A DNA stretch of 11,277 nucleotides, taken from the NCBI GenBank assembly GCA_036939755.1, contig JALLAZ010000912.1, positions 1-11,277 on the forward strand. The letters are read 5' to 3'. A model generated the notes under the pieces. It had not been told where the DNA came from, made no database searches, and saw only the letters and a list, made by a program, of their open reading frames with translations. The translations under genes were made by a program, and so were the position numbers. Source of the DNA: Stephanodiscus triporus (lineage: Eukaryota; Bacillariophyta; Thalassiosirophyceae; Thalassiosirales; Thalassiosiraceae). The number at the start of each line of letters is the position of its first letter. Position 1 is the stretch's first letter. Of this stretch, positions 1 through 8,489 are shown piece by piece.

Positions 1-49
1 TGAAAAGTAGGATTTCGTTCCCGCCGGAACCCTTATAGCGGTTAAGCTG

Positions 50-190
50 TTAACTCTCTCTTTGACTTAGCGCCAGGATAAGCTTGTTGTAATCTTGCTC
101 GTAATTGTCCTCGGCTACTCTGATGCGCTTGCGGGCAACGCTCAGCTCTTCCATGCTCTCCATCTGCACTGGTTGCTTCCGCCGGTGCAT
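50..190 (-). CDS. Possible small coiled-coil ORF or 3' exon remnant (46 aa)
   Basis: On the minus strand an ATG at 190-188 opens a 46-codon frame ending in TAA at 52-50, and a stop lies three codons upstream of the ATG. The product is rich in Glu, Arg and Lys with regularly spaced Leu, Ile and Val (for example MESMEELSVARKRIRVAE). It looks like an amphipathic or coiled-coil helix rather than random translation. I do not recognise a family. A splice-acceptor-like GTGCAG lies inside it directly before the second ATG, so it may be the last exon or a relic of a longer gene rather than a complete one. No neighbouring feature supports expression. Low confidence. Confidence 0.25.
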   Translation of the reverse strand: MHRRKQPVQMESMEELSVARKRIRVAEDNYEQDYNKLILALSQRES

Positions 191-206
191 CAATATTCAA
201 TTTTGA

Positions 207-245
207 GTCGTGTCTGGCTGTCAGTTTGTGTCGTGTCTGGCCGTC
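207..245. repeat. Short tandem duplication, 23-bp period
   Basis: A 16-nt segment beginning GTCGTGTCTGGC occurs at 207-222 and again at 230-245 with one mismatch (t219 versus c242). It is directly followed by a T run and then an A run (about 246-267). It looks like a local slippage duplication, and no function can be assigned. Confidence 0.6.
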
Positions 246-593
246 TTTTTTTTACAAAAAAAAAACAGGAGTTCCGACATTTGAGTTCCACTTGTAACTT
301 GGACAGAGAAACAGAGCTGGCCCCTTATGTTGAATGTTGAACAGTGTCGTTATTTCCATCACTGGATAGATGATAAAATGGTTCTAAAATAAAATGGTTC
401 TTGGTTCTAGTCCTTTCTAGAAGAGGTTCTGAATAAGAACCATTTTATCTTAGAACCATTTCGTGTCTATGAGAGCGATTAAATAGATGAATATTTTGAA
501 ATCTAACAGCCGCATTGCAATGCTTACACTACAATAAGTCATCAGGGAAAGAGCATTTTTTCCCTCCAAATAAGGAAAAAATTACGATGATAA
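246..593. other. Intergenic region 3' of the MORN gene
   Basis: Apart from the hairpin element, this stretch is AT-rich and without convincing coding potential. It is the downstream flank of the minus-strand MORN gene, whose stop is at 594-596. A small 7-bp stem (AGGGAAA at 544-550 with TTTCCCT at 559-565) lies just past that stop. No canonical AATAAA was seen on the minus strand close to the stop, so the 3' end of the MORN transcript is undefined. Confidence 0.5.
376..461. repeat. 27-bp inverted repeat able to form a long hairpin
   Basis: The arm at 376-402 is the reverse complement of 435-461 at 26 of 27 positions, with a 32-nt spacer. Inside the spacer TTCTAG (405-410) pairs with CTAGAA (417-422), so the whole 86-nt stretch could fold. 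Each arm carries the submotif AAATGGTTCT or a close variant twice, so the element is also internally repetitive. An 8-bp direct repeat ATAGATGA lies at 366-373 and 483-490 around it, but the right copy is 21 nt away from the stem. It could be a miniature foldback (MITE-like) element, a small-RNA precursor or a decayed insertion. The sequence alone cannot choose between these. Confidence 0.7.
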
Positions 594-1553
594 TTATCCA
601 TGGTTGGCGAATGCTGTTGCACAATATAGCATCCTCAGAATGACAGGGTACCATCGCAGTGCCAAGTGCTTTTGTTGGAATGGTAGTTTGCCGTCCTTAA
701 ATTCTCCCACATATACACCACCGTCCGCATTATTGTAGGTGCCATATCCATGTGCTTTGTCGTCCTTCCATTCTCCCACATAAACCGCGCCGCTTGCAAA
801 ATTGTGAGTACCATGTCCATGTCGTTTGTCGTCCTTCCATTCTCCCACATAAACCGCACCGTCTGCAAAATTGTAAGTACCATGTCCATGTTGTTTGTTG
901 TCCTTCCATTCACCCACATAAACCGCACCGCTTGCATAATTGCAAGTTCCCTGTCCATGTGCTTTGCCGTCCTTAAATTCTCCCACATATACACCACCGT
1001 CCGCATAATTGAAGGTGCCATGTCCATGTGCGTAGTTGTCCTTCCATTCTCCCACATAAACCGCACCGTCCGCATACTTGAAGGTGCCATGTCCATGTTG
1101 TTTGTTGTCCTTCCATTCTCCCACATAAACCTCACCGTCCGCAAAATTGTGAGTGCCATCTCCATGTCGTTTGTCGTCCTTCCATTCACCCACATATACA
1201 TCACCGTCTGCAAAATTGTGAGTGCCATGTCCATGTCGTTTGCCGTCCTTAAATTCTCCCACATAAACCGCACCGCTTGCAAAATTGTAAGTACCATGTC
1301 CATGTAGTTTGTCGTCCTTTAATTCTCCCACATAAACCGCACCGCTTGCATAATTGTGAGTACCATGTCCATGTGCTTTGTCGTCCTTCCATTCTCCCAC
1401 ATATACATCACCGCTTGCATAATTGCAAGTTCCCTGTCCATGTAGTTTGCCGTCCTTAAATTCTCCCACATATACATCACCGTTTGCAAAATTGTAAGTA
1501 CCATGTCCATGTCGTTTGCCGTCCGACGACGCTGTCGATCGACTTGTCGCCAT
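594..1553 (-). CDS. MORN-repeat protein, twelve tandem 23-aa repeats
   Basis: The product has 319 residues from the ATG at 1553-1551. An upstream in-frame GTG at 1559 is not a plausible eukaryotic start, and a TAG closes the frame at 1586-1584. After a Ser/Thr-rich leader of about 10 residues, residues 11-286 are twelve contiguous MORN units of exactly 23 residues, with consensus DxKxHGHGTxNxAxGxVYVGEWK. The conserved YxGEW/F and HGxGT cores of the family are intact throughout. The last 33 residues (from DGKLPFQQ) leave the pattern and hold a hydrophobic patch around WYPVILRMLY. MORN repeats form elongated beta-hairpin rods. In known proteins they serve as scaffolds or membrane-associated modules, sometimes fused to kinase or SET domains, but no such domain is present here. 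The exact role is therefore unknown. Units are very similar at the DNA level (69-bp period), which suggests recent expansion or gene conversion. No intron is needed. It is divergent from REV3 across 380 bp. Confidence 0.9.
   Translation of the reverse strand: MATSRSTASSDGKRHGHGTYNFANGDVYVGEFKDGKLHGQGTCNYASGDVYVGEWKDDKAHGHGTHNYASGAVYVGELKDDKLHGHGTYNFASGAVYVGEFKDGKRHGHGTHNFADGDVYVGEWKDDKRHGDGTHNFADGEVYVGEWKDNKQHGHGTFKYADGAVYVGEWKDNYAHGHGTFNYADGGVYVGEFKDGKAHGQGTCNYASGAVYVGEWKDNKQHGHGTYNFADGAVYVGEWKDDKRHGHGTHNFASGAVYVGEWKDDKAHGYGTYNNADGGVYVGEFKDGKLPFQQKHLALRWYPVILRMLYCATAFANHG
627..1523 (-). repeat. 69-bp tandem repeat array encoding the MORN units
   Basis: A 69-bp period runs through the MORN gene in about thirteen copies, including a truncated one at the 3' side. 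A shared core such as TTCTCCCACATA (read on the plus strand) recurs once per period. Because the period is a multiple of three and the sequence lacks stops in other registers, long antisense and out-of-frame ORFs appear across the array. These are by-products of the repeat. Confidence 0.85.
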
Positions 1554-1933
1554 TCGCACCCGCGTGTTGGCGTTTGTTATTCCCTACGTCCTGAAGATGA
1601 ATCGAGTTTTGCGATTCCACCGAGAGAATCCGTATGTTTCTTTTTTAGCGTGGATGCTTGGTGGTGATGATGATTAACTGTGAGGATATCGCATCATGAA
1701 GAAATTTGTGCGAGAAGATGGAATACACATACATGTCTACTTACGTACTCCTACTTGCCAGTTTCTATGAGAGAGTATCTAGGTAGAGGACGCACAAGCC
1801 CACTTCCGAACCGCCCTTTCACTTCCGCGATTCCACACCCCACACTTCTCATCGTTGGACGCCGCCGCCCCCACACCAGCGGCCTCGACACACGATCGAC
1901 ACGCGATGTGTGTTAGTAGCTCTCGAATCGTCC
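1554..1933. promoter_or_regulatory. Divergent intergenic region between the MORN gene and REV3
   Basis: These 380 bp separate two genes transcribed away from each other and so must contain both 5' leaders and promoters. No clear TATA box was found. A 10-bp direct repeat GCGATTCCAC occurs at 1611-1620 and 1827-1836, one copy close to each gene. The REV3-proximal half is C-rich with runs such as CCGCCGCCCCCACACC, a composition common in leader regions. Start sites cannot be placed from sequence. Confidence 0.5.
1889..1912 (+). promoter_or_regulatory. Hairpin with upstream ATG in the presumed REV3 leader
   Basis: CACAC (1889-1893) pairs with GTGTG (1908-1912) and ATCG (1895-1898) with CGAT (1904-1907), leaving a single bulged G and a 5-nt loop. 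An ATG at 1906-1908 sits in the 3' arm. It opens an 11-codon reading frame (uORF) ending with TGA at 1939-1941, so it overlaps the REV3 ATG at 1934 in another frame. If the transcript starts upstream of 1889, both structures would be expected to lower REV3 translation. The pairing and frames are visible; the regulatory role is inferred. Confidence 0.4.
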
Positions 1934-4900
1934 ATGGGTGAAACGAACTACATTTACACCCCTCCTGACCGCTCACCCCAAAAGTCGGTTCCGAAGCCGC
2001 GATCATGTTTGCTCTCCATACTCAATGTCGTGGTGGATCATGTCATGATGCCTCCGTCTCCGATGGAGCCCATGGAGTTCCGCGAGGTATGCCGATGGAA
2101 TCAATGTAGCAATAATTTGTTTCAACCGGGATATTCATCGTCTAAGGGAAATGGGGAAGGAGCAGATCTAGATCCATCTCAATCCTCAGATGAGCACATT
2201 TCACAGCGAGGGGAAAGAGACGGAGGGTCATCAGCGCTGCCGTCTCCTCTCTCGATGAAAAATATGTGCATACGAGTTCCGATAGTGCGTATCTTTGGAC
2301 CTGTCTTGAGAGGCGGTGGCTATGAAGAGTTCATCAACAGCAGTAATCAAAGCAGCAGTTGCAACAGTCAAGGCAGTAGTAAGTTCTCAGGAAATAAGCG
2401 GTCATCTTCACGGAAGCAACAGATTAGGATTCAACAACCACAATCTGGCTGTCTCCACATACACGGAGCATTTCCCTACATGCTAGCTCGGCCTGTCATT
2501 TCGGGTCCCGACGGATCGATGCACCACAGGTACACCTGTGACATCGGTAGAATCGATTGGGACGATGCAAACTCCGTATCTAATATATTAGAAGAGATTC
2601 ACTGTCGTTTAGAAATGGCGCTGCGTGCTTCATACGAGCATCACAATGTGGATACCAATACAAATGTTGCTATTCCTGGTGCAGCCGTCGGTACTGGCGC
2701 AACAAACAGTTGCGACGATCAAATTGAGTCTCGTCAGCAAACACCTCTATTTATACGACAAGTGACCATTGTTATTGGTCGAGGGTTTTACACATATTGT
2801 TCTGGGCCGTCGGCACCATTTCTAAGGGTGGAATACTACGATCCAAGTATGCGTTGGAGAGTGAAAATGATACTGGAACGGGGAATAGAATTAAATGAAT
2901 TATACCATCCCGACCCGATGCAGTATGATCACGTAGACATAGATGAGAGAGGCCATGAGTTTGAAGGGGATGGTGACATCCGCCCATTAAAGTTCCGTTG
3001 CTACGAGGCACATATACCGTATACTATGCAGTTCTTCAAAGATTGCAATCTTGCTGGGATGAAGTACATCAAGGTCGGAGAGGCAAGATTTCGGAATCCT
3101 CTGCCCAAATCATTGAGGAAACGCACCAAAAAAGAATTTTCTACCGCCAACCACGCCAACGACACTGCTTTCTTTTTCTCTCATACGGTTTCTGGAGATC
3201 TTTTATGGCCGCAGCTAAATGACACAAATCGAGAAAGCAAAGTTTGGTTAAATGAATATTGGCTCAAAAAGCAAACGTCCTGTGACTTGGAATTCGACAG
3301 CACTGTTCAACAGTTACTCAATGTTTTGGACGTTATGACAGCTCTTCCTAGTCCTCTTAAAGAGAGACAGAAGATACATTGGAGAGCTGTTCCGAGCTTA
3401 CGTGAAATCTGGGAGCAGGAACGAAAGCGAATGTCAATATTGCTGCCTCCGGAAAATGACTTTTTGAGTTGCATTGAGAAAAAGGAAGAAGTTGCCGAAT
3501 CTGAAGAGAACACTGATGATGATAATGATGGGGAAGTAATCCAGCGAAACAGCGATTTCGAGTCAAACACTCCTCAATTTACATTGAATGTAAAGAAGGG
3601 ACAATCCATTCCTGGGGCAAGACTGGCAGTAAAAGGAGTGAAAAAGCTATTTGGGACAAGTGTTGGTCTCGAAGCTGACTTTCGCCGTGCTCTTGAGGAA
3701 ATTCTATCAAGACACAAACGTTATATCGATGATGTGGATAAAAGTATGAAACAGGGTCGCGTGCTGGCATATAATCCTAATTGCATCACCAGCGCCGCCA
3801 ACAATTATGCTCTCACACCTGACTTGGACGAAGGTATCGAAGCACTTGCAGCTCTCGGTGATCAATTTTCGCAAGACAGTGTGGTTGTCGACGATGACGA
3901 TGATCTCAAAGCAATGTCCCCAAACAATCACAACCCAATTTCTGAATTTGTAGCAACGATTACATCAAAACTGAACGCCGCGAAAAACTACAGCCCTGCT
4001 CCACTCTCTCAAAAAGATGTGGAGGAGGAAATTCAGATGATGTCATTTGGAAATAGAGTTGATAATGGCGATGCCTCTGACGAGTTTGATGAGGAGGACG
4101 CCGATTTCCTGGTTGAAGAAGAGCGGATGGGTGAGGCAGGAATAGAGAAGGCCCTAACGCAGCTTGCAACGCAGGCTATGGATATGAATGCGGAATCAGC
4201 TGTGGCTTTTGGCAATGAGACAGAAGACCTAAACTTTGAGCAGAACTACGGTTGCGCTAATTTTTCTGGTGAAGATGTCATAGGTGAGCTTTATTCAGAT
4301 GAAGAAGAAGGTAATAACGTCCAACTTAATGAATGCACAGACGACTTTGATGAGTTTCAACATGATGCAAAGGATAGATTCAGGCTTTCGAATTTATCAC
4401 AGTCTAGTGAGGTATCAGCTCCCAACTGTGATAACGGGCGTTTTATTGTCGAAGGGTACAATGCAACGCCCGAATCTATGAATCAACTGTCGGGGGGGGG
4501 GCTATCTCCAATCCGTACTATGTTGGACCTGCCCACTGGCGACTTAACCGTTGAGCCGCACCAGTCAGCTAATCTACGATGCGGCGAAATCATGAAGCAA
4601 TTCAATCAATCAAATTCAATATCGAAGCCTTGGCATCCAATGACGACTGTTGACTTCGAGACATCCCCACCTTGGTTTGCATTTCAATGGAATAGCCCGG
4701 GAGCTTCTCCAACAATACCCAATTCATTCCTTGAGCCCGTAAAGCGCCCGCCATCCTACTCCCAGGTAAAGTCATGGACTAGGGATCAGAGAAAGAGGGC
4801 TGCGCCATATACAATGCGCAGTAACCACCTTGCCAAGCAGCAAAAAAACGCTGCAGCCCGTCGCTCAATCGATAGGAGTGGTGTCATTGAAGAGAAAGCC

Positions 4901-7900
4901 AACGAGAAAAATCAAGACTCGTATTTTCTCACAGCATACACACAATTCTCGCAGCTTGAGGGATCGGTAGAAGGAAGTCCCGATCCTTTGGCTGGTCTTG
5001 GACATCAGGGCGGCCTTGTGCAAATCTCCACCGGGGGAGGGTTGAAAACGCAAATCAACACATCGACAACTTTTACTCCTCTGACAATCATGAGTATTGA
5101 GATTCATGTTCAGTGTCGTATTAGCACCAAGGATCAAAAACAAATTGCCATGGTTCCGGATTACTCCAGGGACGCCGTATTTGCAGTTGTATATGTTTAT
5201 TGTAGAGACCCTGGCGGAGGAGAGAGCTTGGAAATCGTAGAAAAAGGTTGCCTTCTAGTCATGATAGAAGCTAAGGGTCATTCGTCCAGCACCATTCCAA
5301 TCAACACTATCAACGCTACATTGGGGGCATCATTGGATGCGAGTGTGGAAATAGTTAAGACTGAAGCAAACTTACTTCTTCGAATCGCTTCCATAGTGAA
5401 ACAGGCAGATCCAGACGTTCTGGTATCTTGGGACACTCAAGGCGCGGGAATTGGATATTTGGTTGAGCGTGGTGTAGCCATTTCTACTCCATCCTCGACT
5501 CGAATTGACATGGCTAGATTGCTTGGAAGAACGCCAAGGCTGATTGTACCAGACGTTGCTGCAAATGACACAACAAATTTGAACACTTTGGGGGGCATAG
5601 AAGGTGCGCAACAGCAGACCGAAGACGGCCATGGTTGGATTGGAAGTGGCTTAGGAGCTGAGTGGGATGATAGGGTTGGATCCGGAGCTGCTGCATCATC
5701 CATTGTCAGTCAGCATTTCATTTTATGAGACATACCTTTCCTCTTTCATTATTTGTTCTAAACTGGACCTGCGTATCTCTTCTTCTCGCCCTGAACCACG
5801 GACAGGTGGGCCGTATTGTGTTGTGTTTATGGAAGATTTGCGCTGAGGAGGTTAAGCACCCAAATGCTTCTTACCAACCTGCAATTGTATCTGCTGTATT
5901 GAACAAGCGTAATCCATTTCATGATGATGTATTGCTTACAAAGTGGTACAGTGCAAACAATGGAGTTGACCGACGGCGTGTAATAGGGTACAGATTGAGT
6001 CAGGCAATATCAAATGTTTTACTTTTGGATGCGTTGGATGTTTTGGGCAGAGCCGGAGAAGCCGCTCGTCTGAGTGGTGTGGAGTTCTCCCAGTCCTTGC
6101 CTGGTATACGAGGCTCCCAATACAAGGTGGAAGGGGTCCTGTTGCGGGCATTGCAGAGCGTGCATTCCACTGAAAGGGGTGAGAAAAAAGGTGTCAACAA
6201 AGACGATCGATTGGGGACATCCCTTACCTCTTCTCATGAGTCACAGTCTCAGTCTCAGAGTCCATGGAAGCTTCGAAGGAACAAGCCGCAGAAAGACTCG
6301 AAGCCTTCTGTTTCTTTAAAAGATATGGGGTATTTCTTTTACTCCCCAAACAAGAAAGATTGTACGAATCAAGAAGCTCTTGAGTGCCAGGCAATGACGA
6401 TGGAGCCTCAGTCCGGATTTCACTTCGATCCCGTGGTTGTTTGCGACTTCACAGCGTTATACCCTTCCCTTGTTATTGCGTATAATTTCTGTTATTCAAC
6501 CATCGCAGGCAAACTGGAGTATCAAAGTACTCGCCAGGAAATGCTTTGCTCAGGCCGGACAACATCGAAAATTGGACCATTTTTCTACTCGGAGCGGCGA
6601 AGTGCTGCAGTCGTCAAATATCATCTGAAGTCGTTCCTTGATCCGGGTGAGACAAAAGATAGGACATCAAAGTGTAAAAGAGATCGAGCATATGTCATAC
6701 CTACAGGATCCATCTTCGTGGCTGAGTCGGTTCTGAAGGGGGTTCTTCCACAAGTGCTCGATGAGATGCTCTCAACTAGGGCGATGTTGAAGAAGGCAGC
6801 CAAAGAGTACAAAAAACGTGTACCGCATCTTTCTCCTGCAGTATTGAGACAGATTGAGGCAAGGCAGTTAGCTCTGAAGTATGTTGCCAATGTCACGTAT
6901 GGTTATACGTCGGCGACATTTTCTGGAAGGTCGGCAATTCCACTAGTGGCTGATGCTATTGTGGAGTGCGGTAGACGCACGCTGACAAATGCAATTGACC
7001 TTGCCAATAAATGGGGGAGAGTGCAAAATGGTAGGTGGTCGGGTGCCCATGTCTTATATGGCGATACAGACTCTGTCTTCATCAAGTTGCCGGGTAGAAC
7101 TGTTGAAGAAGCGTTCCAATTCGGAGAAGAATACTGTAAATCAGTCACGGCATCAAACCCACCGCCAGTTTCTTTGAAATTAGAGAAAGTGTATTCTGCT
7201 TGTTTGCTTCAAACTGTAAGTGAGACGATGTATTCATCTGAAGCTGCTTCATTTCCGCCTCATGACATTTGTCTTTCCCTTCTCTCATTGTAATAGAAGA
7301 AGAAATACTGCGGCATGATGTATGACTCGCCGTCGCAAAAGCACCCCACTTTCGAAGCAAAAGGCATAGAGACTGTTCGTCGTGACCAATGCGCCATTAC
7401 TCAGAGGGTTCTCAGGACAGCATTAATACATGCGTTTCAGCGCGGTATAATCCCAGTCAAAGACTATCTACACAGGCAGTGGGCTTTGATACACTCTGGT
7501 GTGTTGCCAGTTTCCGACTTTGTCCTTACTGGAAGAGTACGATCTCAGTACAGAGGAGGTAAGATTGGTCCAGTGCAAGCTTCTTTGGCAAGAAGATTGG
7601 CAGAGGTCGACCCCGGCAGAGTTGTCCGTCACAAAGAGAGACTACCGTATGTTATAGTTGCTATGCCAGGCCGATCGTTCAAGCTCAAAGATGGTGTGCA
7701 TACGCCACTGGAGTTATTAGAACAATGGGACTCTTTCTCGGTGAATGCAGAGTATTACACTGTTCGGTGAGTTTGTTATCGGTATCAAGTATTTATAACG
7801 ATGTGCTGAAAAATGAAATCATTGAATGTTGATTTTTTTTTCAGGCATGTGAATGCAGCCCTACAACGGTGAGTGAATCGATCAATGAATCGGTACACTT

Positions 7901-8489
7901 AAGAACATTCAAAATCATGTGGGATTATATCGCATGCTCATTTCAGTTTTATTACAGGTGTTTTGGTTTACCCCCGTTCAAAATTAATGTTCATGCTTGG
8001 TATAATTCTTGTCCAAAGCCAAGGAGGCGAATTCACCACTGGCCTCAATCTAGGTCAGCTTCAAGCTTAATGATATCCGCATATTTTGGATCTGACACCT
8101 GTGCATTTTGTGCGCGCAAGTGCAAATCTGTAGGTAGTTCGAAAGTAGTTGTTTGTCAACAATGCAAAACAGACAGAATCGCCGCGGCGTGCTCTGCCAT
8201 CAACAGACTGAAGAAAATTCAAGTGAAGGCAAATCGTCTCGCTGCTGCGTGCTCTGCTTGTAATGGTTGCCCCGAGACCTCTTGGTCGTTTGCCAGAGAA
8301 GAATTTCAATCCACGAAACGACGAGTAAATATTTCTGGGGTGGGGAATCTGAGTCATCGGAAAGGTCGGCTATTAACACCAATGGCCAATTGTGTCTGTG
8401 TGGACTGCCCCATCACATACGAGCGTCACAGGACACGTGAATCTGAAATCGAAGCCACGGAGCTCTGCCATGCGCTGGATCTTGACTGA
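1934..8489 (+). CDS. REV3: DNA polymerase zeta catalytic subunit REV3
   Basis: Join 1934-5704, 5806-7215, 7297-7766, 7845-7868 and 7958-8489: 6207 nt, 2068 residues. This is the B-family polymerase that extends primers past damaged bases in translesion synthesis, normally with REV7 and two Pol delta accessory subunits, in the nucleus. Visible order: N-terminal domain split by low-complexity inserts (VPIVRIFG near 115, GCLHIHGAFPY 172-182, EAHIPYTMQFF from 358, TSCDLEFD near 450); a long acidic central region; exonuclease-like domain from LTIMSIEIH (1050); polymerase motif A DFTALYPSLVIAYN (1471-1484); motif B RQLALKYVANVTYGY (from 1610); motif C YGDTDS (1675-1680); KKKYCGMMYD at the start of exon 3; GIETVRRDQC; C-terminal CysA/CysB. 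The usual catalytic Asp of exonuclease motif I is replaced (MSIEIH), as expected for the non-proofreading zeta. Asp1471, Asp1677 and Asp1679 are intact. An upstream in-frame GTG at 1910 was not used as start; ATG 1934 is the first in-frame ATG. REV7-binding motifs could not be assigned securely. Confidence 0.95.
4492..4501 (+). repeat. REV3: Run of ten G in the REV3 coding region
   Basis: Ten consecutive G encode the Gly-Gly-Gly of QLSGGGLSP in the non-conserved central region. The frame is the same on both sides, so the run length shown is consistent with a functional gene. Such a tract is prone to slippage and to sequencing error. Confidence 0.9.
5705..5805 (+). other. REV3: REV3 intron 1 (101 nt)
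   Basis: The donor GTCAGT follows codon ATT, and the acceptor ACAG precedes GTGGGCCGT. It is phase 0 and restores the conserved text SSI|VGRIVLCLWK. A pyrimidine tract lies at about 5775-5791 and a branch-like CTAAAC at 5758-5763. Reading through meets TGA at 5726, so removal is required to join the N-terminal half to the polymerase domain. The donor is weaker than in the other three introns. Confidence 0.85.
7216..7296 (+). other. REV3: REV3 intron 2 (81 nt)
   Basis: The donor is GTAAGT and the acceptor end is TAATAG. It is phase 0. It joins YSACLLQT to KKKYCGMMYD, an uninterrupted motif in known REV3 proteins. The length is a multiple of three, but the acceptor itself supplies in-frame TAA and TAG, so retention would truncate the protein just after the palm. 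Confidence 0.9.
7767..7844 (+). other. REV3: REV3 intron 3 (78 nt)
   Basis: The exon ends CG and the donor is GTGAGT. A T-run precedes the acceptor TTTTCAG. It splits an Arg codon after its second base. Retention gives an immediate TGA at 7768-7770. Confidence 0.88.
7845..7868 (+). other. REV3: REV3 microexon 4 (24 nt)
   Basis: This internal exon completes one split Arg codon, encodes HVNAALQ, and contributes two bases of a second split Arg codon. It is needed to bridge NAEYYTV to CFGLPPFKI, matching the spacing in REV3 proteins between the YYxxx segment and the region leading to the Cys modules. Both its bordering introns are flanked by CG|GTGAGT donors and AG|G acceptors. Its length is a multiple of three with the same phase on both sides, so skipping it would not break the frame. 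Confidence 0.82.
7869..7957 (+). other. REV3: REV3 intron 4 (89 nt)
   Basis: The donor is GTGAGT and the acceptor is ATTACAG at 7957. A second acceptor-like TTTCAG ends at 7946, 11 nt upstream; its use would shift the frame. The chosen acceptor gives RCFGLPPFKINVHAW in the frame that reaches the Cys motifs. Confidence 0.85.
8099..8411 (+). other. REV3: REV3 C-terminal CysA and CysB metal-binding modules
   Basis: CysA is C1940-x2-C1943 ... C1958-x2-C1961, expected to bind zinc. CysB is C1990-x2-C1993 (with C1996 nearby) ... C2037-x4-C2042, expected to hold the 4Fe-4S cluster that B-family replicative polymerases use to bind their accessory subunit. The two CysB halves are separated by 43 residues, much longer than in animal REV3. 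Further cysteines (C1947, C1970, C2039, C2062) lie within or near the modules. The protein ends 26 residues after C2042, as is usual for the family. Confidence 0.75.

Noticed and set aside
95..340. 81-aa plus-strand ORF
   Set aside because: Starts with a non-ATG codon, runs through homopolymers and a tandem duplication, and shows no recognisable motif.
635..1510. Long antisense and shifted ORFs across the MORN array (for example plus 750-1307, minus 635-1303, minus 1319-1510)
   Set aside because: They repeat with the 69-bp period and exist because the unit is a multiple of three without stops in those frames. Only the MORN frame matches a known family.
5725..7293. Separate gene starting at the ATG 5725 (522 aa)
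   Set aside because: Its first 27 codons are intron 1. The conserved REV3 text begins at the 5806 acceptor, and its last 26 codons are intron 2.
8325..8364. Extra intron in the CysB loop (GTAAAT...AAAG)
   Set aside because: At 40 nt it is too short and not a multiple of three, so removing it would break the frame that reaches C2037 and C2042.
7869..8489. Independent 206-aa ORF
   Set aside because: It starts at a GTG that is the donor of intron 4. From 7958 on it is REV3 exon 5.
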